Assembly (NCBI RefSeq): GCF_034479515.1
Contig: NZ_CP140152.1
Span: forward strand, 2,356,001-2,420,000
Origin: Duganella zoogloeoides
GTDB taxonomy: Bacteria > Pseudomonadota > Gammaproteobacteria > Burkholderiales > Burkholderiaceae_D
Direction: 5' to 3'
DNA length: 64,000 nt
The translations under genes and the position numbers were made by a program. This document shows, one piece after another, positions 45,018 to 53,557 of this stretch. Each line of letters opens with the position of its first letter. Within the stretch, counting starts at the first letter, position 1. The notes under the pieces are model-generated. The model was not told the origin of the DNA, searched no databases, and worked only from the letters and a program-made list of their open reading frames with translations.

Positions 45018-46388
45018 ATGGAACATGACGTTATCGATACCCTGATTTCGCCGGAAGGCCAGCTCGAAGTGCTGTCCAAGGCCGAAGTAAACAAACTGCT
45101 CGATACCAGCCAGGGCGGCCTGTATAACGTATTTCGCAATTGCGCGCTGGCCGTGCTCAATTGTGGCAGCACCATCGACGACGGCAAGGAACTGCTCGAA
45201 CGCTTCGAGTCGTTCTCGATCAGCATCGTGCAGCGCGAGCGCGGCATCAAGCTCGATATCAAGGGCGCGCCGGCTTCCGCTTTCGTGGACGGCAAAATGA
45301 TCAAGGGTATCCACGAGCAGCTGTTCGCGGTGCTGCGCGATATTGTCTTCGTCAGCAACGAGGTGACCAATTCCGACAAGTTCGACATGGCCCGCACCGA
45401 GGATGTCACGGACGCCGTGTTCCACATCCTGCGCAATGCCGGCGTGCTCAAACCCATGCTCAATCCGAACCTGGTGGTGTGCTGGGGCGGCCACTCGATC
45501 AACCGCGCCGAGTACAACTACTCGAAGGAAGTCGGTTATCAGATGGGCCTGCGCGAACTCGATATCTGCACCGGCTGCGGCCCGGGCGCCATGAAGGGCC
45601 CGATGAAGGGCGCCACCATCGGCCACGCCAAGCAGCGCCTGACCAACGGCCGCTACCTGGGCATCACCGAACCGGGCATCATCGCCGCCGAATCGCCGAA
45701 CCCGATCGTCAACCAGCTGGTGATCATGCCCGATATCGAAAAGCGCCTCGAAGCGTTTGTGCGCGCCGGCCACGGCATCGTGGTGTTCCCGGGCGGCGCC
45801 GGCACGGCCGAAGAGATCCTGTACATCCTCGGCATTTTGCTGCATCCGGACAACGCCGAGCTGCCATTCCCCTTGATTTTCACCGGCCCGGAAACCTCGC
45901 GCGAGTATTTTGTGCAGATCAATAACTTCATCCACGCCACGCTGGGACCGGAGGCGCAGGAGCGCTACAAGATCATCATCGACGACCCGGAAGCCGTGGC
46001 GCGCGAGATGCAGGCCGGGATCAAGGCAGTGCGCGAGTACCGCAAAACCCGCAGCGACGCCTATTACTTCAACTGGGGCCTGAAGATCGACCGCGAATTC
46101 CAGAAGCCGTTCGCACCGACGCATGAAAACATGCGCAACCTCAGCCTGCACAAGGACCAGGAAGTGCACTTGCTGGCAGCGAATTTGCGCCGGGCGTTTT
46201 CGGGCGTGGTGGCCGGTAACGTCAAGAACGAAGGCATCCGCGCCATCGAGCAGCACGGCCACTTCGAAATCCACGGCGACAAGGCGATCATGGGACCGAT
46301 GGACGCGCTGCTCACGTCGTTCGTGGAGCAGAGCCGCATGAAGCTCCCCGGCAAGGCCTACGAGCCCTGCTACCGCGTTATTCAGTAG
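45018..46388 (+). CDS. ppnN: Nucleotide 5'-monophosphate nucleosidase PpnN (YgdH, LOG family)
   Basis: PpnN cleaves purine and pyrimidine nucleoside monophosphates to base and ribose 5-phosphate; in Escherichia coli it is stimulated by (p)ppGpp. The ATG at 45018 with AAGGAT upstream gives MEHDVIDTLISPEGQLEVLS. The 456-residue product has the DUF4478 N-terminal region, the LOG core with VCWGGHSINRAEYNYSKEVG, CTGCGPGAMKGPMKGATIGH and PGGAGTAEEILYILG (from about residue 258), and the DUF3412 C-terminal domain. A hairpin repeat lies directly behind the stop codon. Confidence 0.94.
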   Translation: MEHDVIDTLISPEGQLEVLSKAEVNKLLDTSQGGLYNVFRNCALAVLNCGSTIDDGKELLERFESFSISIVQRERGIKLDIKGAPASAFVDGKMIKGIHEQLFAVLRDIVFVSNEVTNSDKFDMARTEDVTDAVFHILRNAGVLKPMLNPNLVVCWGGHSINRAEYNYSKEVGYQMGLRELDICTGCGPGAMKGPMKGATIGHAKQRLTNGRYLGITEPGIIAAESPNPIVNQLVIMPDIEKRLEAFVRAGHGIVVFPGGAGTAEEILYILGILLHPDNAELPFPLIFTGPETSREYFVQINNFIHATLGPEAQERYKIIIDDPEAVAREMQAGIKAVREYRKTRSDAYYFNWGLKIDREFQKPFAPTHENMRNLSLHKDQEVHLLAANLRRAFSGVVAGNVKNEGIRAIEQHGHFEIHGDKAIMGPMDALLTSFVEQSRMKLPGKAYEPCYRVIQ

Positions 46389-46391
46389 GGC

Positions 46392-46483
46392 GCCTGAAAA
46401 ACCTCCATGGCGGCGTTGCAGCTCCTCGCCGTACTGGCGTACTGTCTTCGTCGCTGCGCCTTGCCATGGAGATTTTGTCAGGC
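46392..46483. repeat. 92-bp imperfect palindrome (hairpin repeat) after ppnN
   Basis: Arms at 46392-46422 and 46453-46483 are inverted copies sharing GCCTGA, CTCCATGGC and GCAGC with one bulge and few mismatches; the 30-base centre holds two GTACT repeats. It fills the gap between the convergent ppnN and GH15 genes. The structure is like dispersed non-coding hairpin repeats of betaproteobacteria and may end transcription from both sides; copy number cannot be judged from one window. Confidence 0.65.
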
Positions 46484-46491
46484 ACCCTCTA

Positions 46492-48315
46492 TTATGCGGG
46501 CCAGTCGCGTGGTCCGCGTCCTTCCATCTCGCGGTCGATGTAGAAGGCGGCGCTGACCAGCGCCAGGTGGGTGAACCCCTGCGGGAAGTTCCCCACCAGG
46601 TGCGCGCGTTCGTCGAACTCCTCGGCGTACAGCTGCACGTGGTTGGCGTAGCGCAGCAGCTTTTCGAAGATGTGCCGCGCCTCGTCCATGCGGCCGGCGC
46701 GCGCCAGGCATTCCACGTACCAGAACGAACAGGCCGAGAAAGCGCCTTCCTGCCCCGGCAGGCCATCGTCGCGCTTGTATCGATAGACCATGCCGTCGTC
46801 GGTGAGGTGCTTGCCGATGGCGTCGAGCGTGGCCAGCCAGCGCGGGTCGGTGGCGCCGACGAAGCGCACCAGCGGCATCAACAGCATCGACGCATCGAGG
46901 TCCTTGCGGCCGCGCTCCTCCACGAAGTGCCCCAGTTCTTCATCCCAGAAATTCTTCCAGATGTCGTCGTGGATGGCGTTGCGCACCTTGATCCAGCGGG
47001 TGAAAGGCGCCGCCAGCGAGCGCTTGCTGGCCAGCCGGATCGCGCGGTCCATCGCCACCCAGCACATCAGGCGCGAATGCAGGTGATGGCGCGCCGGGCC
47101 ACGGATTTCCCAGATGCCGGCGTCCGGTTCTTTCCAGTGGCGCGCCACGTAGTCGATCACGCGGCATACGCCGAGCCAGCGGTCGTGCGAGATCGCCTCG
47201 CCGTACTTGTTACTGAGGTAAATCGAGTCCATCAACTCGCCGTAGATGTCGAGCTGCAGCTGGCCAACGGCGTCGTTGCCAATGCGCACCGGCGCAGCGC
47301 CACCGTAGCCGGCCAGGTGGTCGAGCGACGTCTCGGCCGGCACCTTGCCGCCATCGAGCGCATACATCACTTTCAGTTCGCCGCCCTTGGACGAGTGCAT
47401 GGCGCGGTCGCCGAGCCAGCGGTAGAAATCCTTGGCTTCCGTGTGGTAGCCGAGGCGCATCAGCGCATAGATCGAGAACGACGAATCGCGGATCCACGCG
47501 GCGCGGTAGTCCCAGTTGCGCACGCCGCCGGCCGCTTCCGGCAGCGAAAACGTGCCGGCCGCCGCGATCGATCCGTGCCGGCGTGACGTCAGCAGTTTCA
47601 GTACCAGCGCCGAGCGTCCAACGGCATCGCGCCAGCGGCCCTTGTAAGTCGAGCGTGCTGACCAGGCGCGCCAGCGGTTGATGGTCGCCTCGATCAGCTG
47701 GCCGATCTCGTCAGCGTCGATTAGCGGCTTGCCCGGTTCATCGAGCATCAGGGTCAGGCACTGGCCCGCCTTAAGCTTGATGCTGGCGTGGACTTCGCCG
47801 TCGTCTTTCGTAAAATTGGCGCCGGACAGGCGCAGTGGCGGGCAGTCCTTGGCCGTGAACAGGGCTGCGCCACCCTTGATTTTCACGGATGGCACAGCCC
47901 GCGCATAATCGTGGCGCGGCGCGCAGCGCACGTGGATGGTTACCGTGCCGCGTGTGACGACCATGCGGCGCACCAGCCGGGTAGGCGCTTCGTCCGTTTC
48001 CGACGTGTCGATCATCAGGTCGGTCAGTTCGGCGGAAGCGTCGCTGCCCATCCAGCGCGTGAGCAGCACATTGGTGTCGGGAATGTACATCTGCACCACG
48101 CGGGGCGCGTCGATATCGGGCGCCAGTTCGAATACGCCGCCGTTGTCGGCGTCGAGAATGCCGGCAAAGATGCTGGGGCTGTCCAGGTTAGGCCAGCACA
48201 GGTAGTCGATGGCGCCGTCGCAAGCTACCAGGGCGATGGTCGCCAGGTTGCCGATCACGCCGTGATCGGCGATATCGCGTTCCTTGCGTTTCTTGTGCGG
48301 TCTGCCGGCAGCCAT
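46492..48315 (-). CDS. Glycoside hydrolase family 15 protein (glucoamylase/trehalase-like)
   Basis: The 607-residue product has an N-terminal GH15-associated beta domain (VIGNLATIALVACDGAIDYL, CWPNLDSPSIFAGILD) and a C-terminal alpha/alpha barrel containing GVRNWDYRAAWIRDSSFSIY, the standard GH15 active-site strand, then LDHLAGYGGAAPVRIGN and a late acidic motif FWYVECLARAGRMDEA. There is no signal peptide, so it should act in the cytoplasm on trehalose or short glucans. It starts within the stop codon of the upstream SDR gene, so both are cotranscribed; releasing glucose for that dehydrogenase would make sense but is inference. Confidence 0.9.
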   Translation of the reverse strand: MAAGRPHKKRKERDIADHGVIGNLATIALVACDGAIDYLCWPNLDSPSIFAGILDADNGGVFELAPDIDAPRVVQMYIPDTNVLLTRWMGSDASAELTDLMIDTSETDEAPTRLVRRMVVTRGTVTIHVRCAPRHDYARAVPSVKIKGGAALFTAKDCPPLRLSGANFTKDDGEVHASIKLKAGQCLTLMLDEPGKPLIDADEIGQLIEATINRWRAWSARSTYKGRWRDAVGRSALVLKLLTSRRHGSIAAAGTFSLPEAAGGVRNWDYRAAWIRDSSFSIYALMRLGYHTEAKDFYRWLGDRAMHSSKGGELKVMYALDGGKVPAETSLDHLAGYGGAAPVRIGNDAVGQLQLDIYGELMDSIYLSNKYGEAISHDRWLGVCRVIDYVARHWKEPDAGIWEIRGPARHHLHSRLMCWVAMDRAIRLASKRSLAAPFTRWIKVRNAIHDDIWKNFWDEELGHFVEERGRKDLDASMLLMPLVRFVGATDPRWLATLDAIGKHLTDDGMVYRYKRDDGLPGQEGAFSACSFWYVECLARAGRMDEARHIFEKLLRYANHVQLYAEEFDERAHLVGNFPQGFTHLALVSAAFYIDREMEGRGPRDWPA

Positions 48316-49112
48316 TAGCCGTTGTCCTCGAAGCCCGGGTACAGCGCCATGCCGCCGTCAACGAACAGCGTGCTGCCCACCACGTAGTCGGCCAGGTCGG
48401 AAGCTAAAAACAGTGCGGCGTTGGCGACGTCGTCGGGCTGGCCCACGCGGCCGTACGGGATCAGCTTGAGCAGGTCGTCGGTGCCGCCGTCGGCGGTCAC
48501 TTCGGCGTTGATCGGGGTCTTGATGGCGCCGGGGGCAATGGCGTTGATGCGGATGCGTTCGGGCGCCATTTCCTGCGCCATGGTTTCCATCAACAGGTGG
48601 ACGCCGCCCTTGGATGCGGCGTAGTTGACATGGCCGGCCCACGGTATGCGCTGGTGGACGGAACTCATACAGATGATCTTGCCCAATGCGCGCGAGGCCT
48701 TGCGCTGGCCCTGCCGGCGGAACGTGCGCACCGCTTCGCGCATGCACAGGAACTGGCCGGTCAGGTTGGTTTTCAATACGCCTTCCCATTGCTTGAGCGT
48801 CATGTCGGCGCTCGGTGCGTCGTCCTGGCGGCCCGAGTTGGCCACCACGATGTCGATCGCGCCGAAGTGTTCGATGGCGGCGGCAAACAGCGCCTGCACA
48901 TCGTCTTCTTCACCGACGTCGGCCTGAAAGGCGAACGCCTTGCCGCCTTCGGCGGTAATCGCTGCCACCACCTCGTCGGCCTGGTCCTGGTGCGAGTGGA
49001 AGTTGACGACCACGTTGGCGCCTGCCCTGGCAAAGGCGAGCGCGATGCCGCGCCCCAGGCCGGAGTTGGCGCCGGTGACGATGGCGGTTTGATCGTGTAG
49101 CGTAATGTGCAT
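48315..49112 (-). CDS. SDR oxidoreductase, glucose 1-dehydrogenase-like
   Basis: This classical short-chain dehydrogenase has TAIVTGANSGLGRGIALAFA (NAD(P) binding), IVVANSGRQDD, the catalytic Ser and YAASKGG Tyr-Lys pair, and VVGSTLFVDGGMALYPGFED at the C-terminus, closest to the glucose 1-dehydrogenase group. Two ATGs lie two codons apart. AGGAG is only one base before the first but seven before the second, so the start at 49112 (265 residues) is chosen. The gene precedes the GH15 gene with a one-base overlap (TAATG). Confidence 0.85.
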   Translation of the reverse strand: MHITLHDQTAIVTGANSGLGRGIALAFARAGANVVVNFHSHQDQADEVVAAITAEGGKAFAFQADVGEEDDVQALFAAAIEHFGAIDIVVANSGRQDDAPSADMTLKQWEGVLKTNLTGQFLCMREAVRTFRRQGQRKASRALGKIICMSSVHQRIPWAGHVNYAASKGGVHLLMETMAQEMAPERIRINAIAPGAIKTPINAEVTADGGTDDLLKLIPYGRVGQPDDVANAALFLASDLADYVVGSTLFVDGGMALYPGFEDNG

Positions 49113-49234
49113 GTGCATGCTCCTGGGTCAATGAACGGTGACCGTTTCATTGTAGACAGTGCGCTGTTGGCGGGTAGGGCGCTTGCAGGGGCGAAGCAGC
49201 TCCAGCGCACACAAAGCGGCAAAAATGCAGGCGT

Positions 49235-49260
49235 AAAAAAACCGCTCCGGGGAGCGGTTT
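49235..49260 (-). terminator. Rho-independent terminator after lysS
   Basis: Read on the minus strand, AAACCGCTC pairs with GAGCGGTTT around a four-base loop and continues into seven T residues, about 35 bases beyond the lysS stop codon. It ends the prfB-HAD-lysS operon. Confidence 0.9.
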
Positions 49261-49294
49261 CGAGCAAAGTGCTACCGACGGTTACTCTTTGCGC

Positions 49295-50824
49295 TTACTC
49301 TTCGCGGCGCAGGTGCGGGAACAGCAGCACGTCGCGGATGTTCGGCGAGTCGGTAATGATCATCATCAGGCGGTCGATACCGATGCCGCAACCGCCGGCT
49401 GGCGGCATGCCGTATTCCAATGCGCGGATGTAGTCGGCGTCGTAGTACATCGCCTCTTCATCGCCGGCATCCTTGGCGGCTACCTGCGCCAGGAAGCGCG
49501 CCGACTGGTCTTCGGCGTCATTGAGCTCCGAGAAGCCGTTGGCGATTTCGCGGCCGACCATGAACAGCTCGAAGCGTTCGGTAATGCCTTCGCGGGTGTC
49601 CGACGCGCGGGCCAGCGGCGACACTTCGACCGGGTAATCGATGATGTACGTCGGTTCCCACAGCTGCGCTTCGGCGGTTTCTTCGAACAGCGCCAGTTGC
49701 AGCGCGCCCAGGCCGGCGGTGGCGAACGGCTTCACGCCGAACTTCAGCAGCTCGGTCTTGATGAATTGCGCGTCGTTCAACTGCTCGGCGGTGTAGCCCG
49801 GTGCGTACTTGTTGATCGCTTCGACGATGGTCAGGCGGTGGAACGGCTTGGCCAGGTCGAGTTCGCGGCCGCCGTAGGTGAGCGTGGCGGTGCCGTGGGC
49901 GTCGATGGCGGCCTGGCGGATGATCGCTTCGGTGAAGTCCATCAGCCACTGGTAGTCGGTGTAGGCCGCGTAGAATTCCATCATGGTGAATTCAGGATTG
50001 TGACGGATCGACACGCCTTCATTGCGGAAGTTGCGGTTGATCTCGAACACGCGGTCGAAGCCGCCCACCACCAGGCGTTTCAGGTACAGCTCGGGCGCGA
50101 TACGCAGAAACATCTGCATGTCGAGCGCGTTGTGGTGGGTGGTGAATGGTTTTGCGGACGCGCCACCTGGAATGGTGTGCAGCATCGGCGTTTCCACTTC
50201 CATGAATTCGTTCTTTTCCATGAAGCGGCGCATCGACGAGATGGCGGCGGTACGCGCCTTGAAGGTGCGGCGCGTCTCTTCGTTCATGATCAGGTCCACG
50301 TAGCGCTGGCGATACTTGGTTTCCTGGTCGGCCAGGCCGTGGAATTTGTCAGGCAGCGGACGCAGCGACTTGGTGATCAGGCGCAGTTCGCTGACCTTGA
50401 TGGTCAGCTCGTCGGTCTTGGTCTTGAACAGGGTGCCGGTCACCCCCAGGATGTCGCCCAGGTCGTAGTGGTGCAGCGCGGCCATGGCGGCTTCGCCGGT
50501 CAGGTCGAGCGTGGCGTAGATCTGGATGCGGCCGTCGGCGTTTTTACCTGACGAGTCCTGCAGGGTGGCGAAAGCGGCCTTCTTGCCGGCTTCGCGCTTG
50601 AGCATCATGCGGCCGGCCAGCACCACGGTGACGGGATTGGCTTCGAGTTCCTCGCGGGTCTTCGCACCGAATTCGGCGTGCAGGTCGGCAGCCTTGTGTT
50701 GCGGTTTGAAGTCGTTGGGAAAGGCGACGCCTTGCTGGCGCAGGGCGGCCAGCTTGGCGCGGCGCTCGGCGATGATCTTGTTTTCGTCGGGCGCTGCTGC
50801 TTGGTCTTGAAGATCCGTAGTCAT
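49295..50824 (-). CDS. lysS: Lysyl-tRNA synthetase, class II
   Basis: LysS charges tRNA-Lys. The 509-residue product has an N-terminal OB-fold anticodon domain ([30 protein letters not shown]) and a class II catalytic domain with motif 2 ([20 protein letters not shown]) and motif 3 ([20 protein letters not shown]). It is third in the operon after prfB and a HAD-phosphatase gene. The prfB-lysS pairing is conserved in many proteobacteria. Confidence 0.97.
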   Translation of the reverse strand: MTTDLQDQAAAPDENKIIAERRAKLAALRQQGVAFPNDFKPQHKAADLHAEFGAKTREELEANPVTVVLAGRMMLKREAGKKAAFATLQDSSGKNADGRIQIYATLDLTGEAAMAALHHYDLGDILGVTGTLFKTKTDELTIKVSELRLITKSLRPLPDKFHGLADQETKYRQRYVDLIMNEETRRTFKARTAAISSMRRFMEKNEFMEVETPMLHTIPGGASAKPFTTHHNALDMQMFLRIAPELYLKRLVVGGFDRVFEINRNFRNEGVSIRHNPEFTMMEFYAAYTDYQWLMDFTEAIIRQAAIDAHGTATLTYGGRELDLAKPFHRLTIVEAINKYAPGYTAEQLNDAQFIKTELLKFGVKPFATAGLGALQLALFEETAEAQLWEPTYIIDYPVEVSPLARASDTREGITERFELFMVGREIANGFSELNDAEDQSARFLAQVAAKDAGDEEAMYYDADYIRALEYGMPPAGGCGIGIDRLMMIITDSPNIRDVLLFPHLRREE

Positions 50825-50853
50825 GGTCTGTTTCTTTGGTGGGGTGAAGATTA

Positions 50854-51549
50854 TTAATTGGTGGCGTCGGCCAGCGTATAGGGCTCGGTCGCAAACAGCG
50901 CGTCCACATCGAGCTCGCTGAAGTCGCGGGCAATCGCGATCACGTTGTCGAACTGGGCGAACGCTGCGGCCGGCAGGGTGGTGGTGAGCACCACCGCGCG
51001 CATGCCGGCGCGGCGCGCCGCTTCCACGCCCAGCGGCGCGTCCTCGAACACGATGCTGTCGGCGGGCAGGCTGCCGGCACGTTCGGCGGCCAGCAGGAAC
51101 ACGTCCGGGTTCGGTTTGCCGCGCGCCACATCGGCGGCGCCGGCGATGGCGTCGAACTGCTTGCGCAGATCCAGGCCGTCGAGCGTGAAGTCGATATTGG
51201 CCGGCGGCGCGGCCGTGGCCACGGCCAGCTTCACGCCAGCGGCCTTGGCGCGGGCGATGAACTGCTCGAAGCCGCCGGTGACGGCCAGGTGCGGCGCATA
51301 CAGTTCGCGGTACAGCGACTCTTTTTCCACGTCGAGCGCAGCGGTTTCTTCGTTGGTGAGATGGCTGCCCAGGTAGGTGCGCATGATTTCATGGCCCTGG
51401 CGACCGGCTGTGTCGCGGAAAAACGCGTCCGGGTCGAGCGTGTGGCCACGCTTGCCGAAGAACGCCAGCCACGATTCGGTGTGGTAGGCCATGTTGTCCA
51501 CGATGGTGCCGTCCATGTCGAAGATGAAGGCGCGCTGTGATGTCGTCAT
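50854..51549 (-). CDS. HAD-IA phosphatase, beta-phosphoglucomutase-like
   Basis: The 231-residue HAD-superfamily protein has motif [17 protein letters not shown], a helical cap, motif [15 protein letters not shown], and motif III with [20 protein letters not shown], typical of the beta-phosphoglucomutase/phosphatase subgroup. The true substrate, a sugar phosphate or other small phosphomonoester, is not readable. It is placed between prfB (3-base gap) and lysS (29-base gap), so it is cotranscribed with translation genes; a cleanup role for a phosphorylated metabolite is possible. Confidence 0.85.
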   Translation of the reverse strand: MTTSQRAFIFDMDGTIVDNMAYHTESWLAFFGKRGHTLDPDAFFRDTAGRQGHEIMRTYLGSHLTNEETAALDVEKESLYRELYAPHLAVTGGFEQFIARAKAAGVKLAVATAAPPANIDFTLDGLDLRKQFDAIAGAADVARGKPNPDVFLLAAERAGSLPADSIVFEDAPLGVEAARRAGMRAVVLTTTLPAAAFAQFDNVIAIARDFSELDVDALFATEPYTLADATN

Positions 51550-51552
51550 TGT

Positions 51553-52657
51553 TTACACGCCTTGTTTGAGCGAAGCCGAGATGAAGTCGTCGATTTCACC
51601 GTCCAGCACTGCCTTAGTGTTACCGGTTTCGAAGTTGGTGCGCAAATCCTTGATGCGCGACTGGTCGAGCACATACGAACGGATTTGATGGCCCCAGCCC
51701 ACGTCGGTCTTGGAGTCTTCCAGTTTCTGCTGCTCGCTCATGCGCTTGCGCAGTTCCATTTCGTACAGCTTGGCCTTGAGCATTTCCATCGCTTCGGCCT
51801 TGTTGCGGTGCTGCGAACGGTCGTTCTGGCACTGCACCACGATGCCCGATGGCGCGTGGGTAAGACGAACCGCCGAATCGGTTTTATTGATGTGCTGACC
51901 ACCGGCGCCGGACGCACGATAGGTATCGATGCGCAGGTCGGCCGGGTTGATCTCGATATCGATCGAGTCATCGACTTCCGGGTACACGAACAGCGACGTG
52001 AACGACGTGTGGCGGCCGTTGGCCGAGTCGAACGGCGACTTGCGCACCAGGCGGTGCACGCCGGTTTCGGTGCGCAGGAAGCCATAGGCGTATTCGCCCT
52101 CGACCTTGATGGTGGCGGTCTTGATGCCGGCCACCTCGCCGTCGGACTGCTCCATGACTTCAACCTTGAAGCCTTTGCGGTCGCAATAGCGCACGTACTG
52201 GCGCAGCAGCATCGAGGCCCAGTCCTGGGCTTCGGTACCGCCGGCGCCGGCCTGGATGTCGATGAAGCAGTTGTTCGGGTCCATCGGATTGTTGAACATC
52301 CGGCGGAATTCCATGCCCTCGATGACCACGCGCACGGATTCGGCATCGACAATCAGCGCTTCCAGCGTGTCGTCGTCGCCTTCTTCCTTGGCCATGGCGA
52401 ACAGGTCGGCCATGTCCTTGAGGTCGGTGTCGGCCTTGGTCAGCGCGAACACGATGGCTTCCAGCGATTTTTTTTCCTTGCCGAGATCCTGCGCCTTTTT
52501 AGGGTCGTTCCAGATCGTCGGGTCTTCCATTTCTTCGTTTACCTGCTCGAGCTTCTCTGACTTTTTATCGAAGTCAAAGATACCTCCGAAGTTCGGCTTC
52601 ACGCGACGTCAGGTCGGTGAGCAGGGCGGAGAGGGAGTTGATGCGTTCGGCTTCCAT
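51553..52657 (-). CDS. prfB: Peptide chain release factor 2, with programmed +1 frameshift
   Basis: RF2 recognises UGA and UAA. Translation starts at ATG 52657 (27 codons, [20 protein letters not shown] then AELRRYL), reaches an in-frame TGA at 52574-52576 preceded by CTT, and must slip +1 to continue in the main frame (DFDKKSEK onward). The slip site is TAT CTT TGA C with a GGAGG internal Shine-Dalgarno just upstream, exactly the classical autoregulatory site. The joined product is 367 residues, normal for RF2. Other motifs are SPF in [15 protein letters not shown] and GGQ in [17 protein letters not shown] -10 TATAAT lies on the minus strand at 52699-52694. Confidence 0.96.
52574..52588 (-). 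promoter_or_regulatory. prfB programmed frameshift site
   Basis: Read on the minus strand, GGAGG-TAT-CTT-TGA-C holds an internal Shine-Dalgarno three bases before the slippery CTT codon and a weak UGA stop. When RF2 is scarce the ribosome slips forward to complete RF2; when plentiful it terminates. The two open frames on either side join only through this shift. Confidence 0.95.
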
Positions 52658-52693
52658 GTTTTCTTCTTTTCTAAGGGCGAAATCAAACCCTAG

Positions 52694-52699
52694 ATTATA
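52694..52699 (-). promoter_or_regulatory. prfB promoter -10 element
   Basis: A perfect TATAAT on the minus strand lies 36 bases before the prfB ATG, in the short gap after udk. The -35 is not obvious. Confidence 0.35.
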
Positions 52700-52745
52700 C
52701 GCTATGAAAGCCCAACAATCTTCCCCCTCGCGCCAATCGGCCGGA

Positions 52746-53396
52746 TCAGCCGCGCTTCAACTGCTTGATCACGCTTGCCACCTTGGCGGTAATTACATCG
52801 ATCGCCGGGCCGTTGGCGCCGTGCGGGAAAATCACGTCGGCGTTGCGCTTGGTCGGTTCGATGAACTGCTTGTGCATCGGCCGCACGGTGTCCATGTACT
52901 GGCCCACCACGCTCTCGACCGAGCGGCCCCGCTCCGTGATGTCGCGCTGCATGCGGCGGATGAAGCGCACGTCGGACGCGGTATCGACGTAGATCTTCAG
53001 CGACATCATGTCGCGCAGGTCGGCGTCGTACAGGGCGAACAGGCCTTCGATCACGATCACCGGCGCCGGCTTGACGGGGATGGTGCGGGTGGAGCGGTTG
53101 TGCAGGGTGAAGTCGTACTCGGGCATCTCGATCGACTCGCCGCGGCGCAGGGCCTGGACGTGCTGCACCAGCAGCGGCCACTCGAAAGCGTTGGGGTGGT
53201 CGTAATTCTGGTCGGGGCGCAGTTCGGGCGCCAGGTGCGACTGGTCGCAGTAGTAATCGTCCTGCATCACCACCGAGACCATGTCGGAACCGAAGGCGGA
53301 GAGGACCTGCTGGGACACCGTGGACTTGCCACTGCCGCTACCGCCTGCGACACCAATAATAAACGGTTGGAATGGGATATTGTTCATACCCCGCAT
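52746..53396 (-). CDS. udk: Uridine kinase
   Basis: Udk phosphorylates uridine and cytidine in pyrimidine salvage. The 216-residue product has the P-loop GVAGGSGSGKSTV, the substrate region MQDDYYCDQSHL, YDHPNAFEWPLL, EGLFALYDADLRDMM and an arginine-rich lid with RFIRRMQRDITERGRS. The first ATG (MRGMNNIP) is used; the second, three codons later, is an equal candidate and matches the usual family start MNN. It is upstream of prfB on the same strand with a gap of about 90 bases that contains a separate prfB -10 element. Confidence 0.93.
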   Translation of the reverse strand: MRGMNNIPFQPFIIGVAGGSGSGKSTVSQQVLSAFGSDMVSVVMQDDYYCDQSHLAPELRPDQNYDHPNAFEWPLLVQHVQALRRGESIEMPEYDFTLHNRSTRTIPVKPAPVIVIEGLFALYDADLRDMMSLKIYVDTASDVRFIRRMQRDITERGRSVESVVGQYMDTVRPMHKQFIEPTKRNADVIFPHGANGPAIDVITAKVASVIKQLKRG

Positions 53397-53557
53397 GATA
53401 CCGGAACCGCGCCTTTACCGACAGAGACCAATGGCGGCAGATTCATGCAAAAATGCGCAGGATGGCTTAAAAATCAACCTTGCATTCAATTGTATATGCC
53501 TTGATTCGCGCCCGATCGCTGCGTATTATGCTGCGATCCTCCCTGATCTGATGACTT

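Noticed and set aside
52574..52576. In-frame TGA near the start of prfB, considered as a disrupting mutation or sequencing error
   Set aside because: The slippery codon and the internal Shine-Dalgarno match the known programmed frameshift of RF2 exactly.
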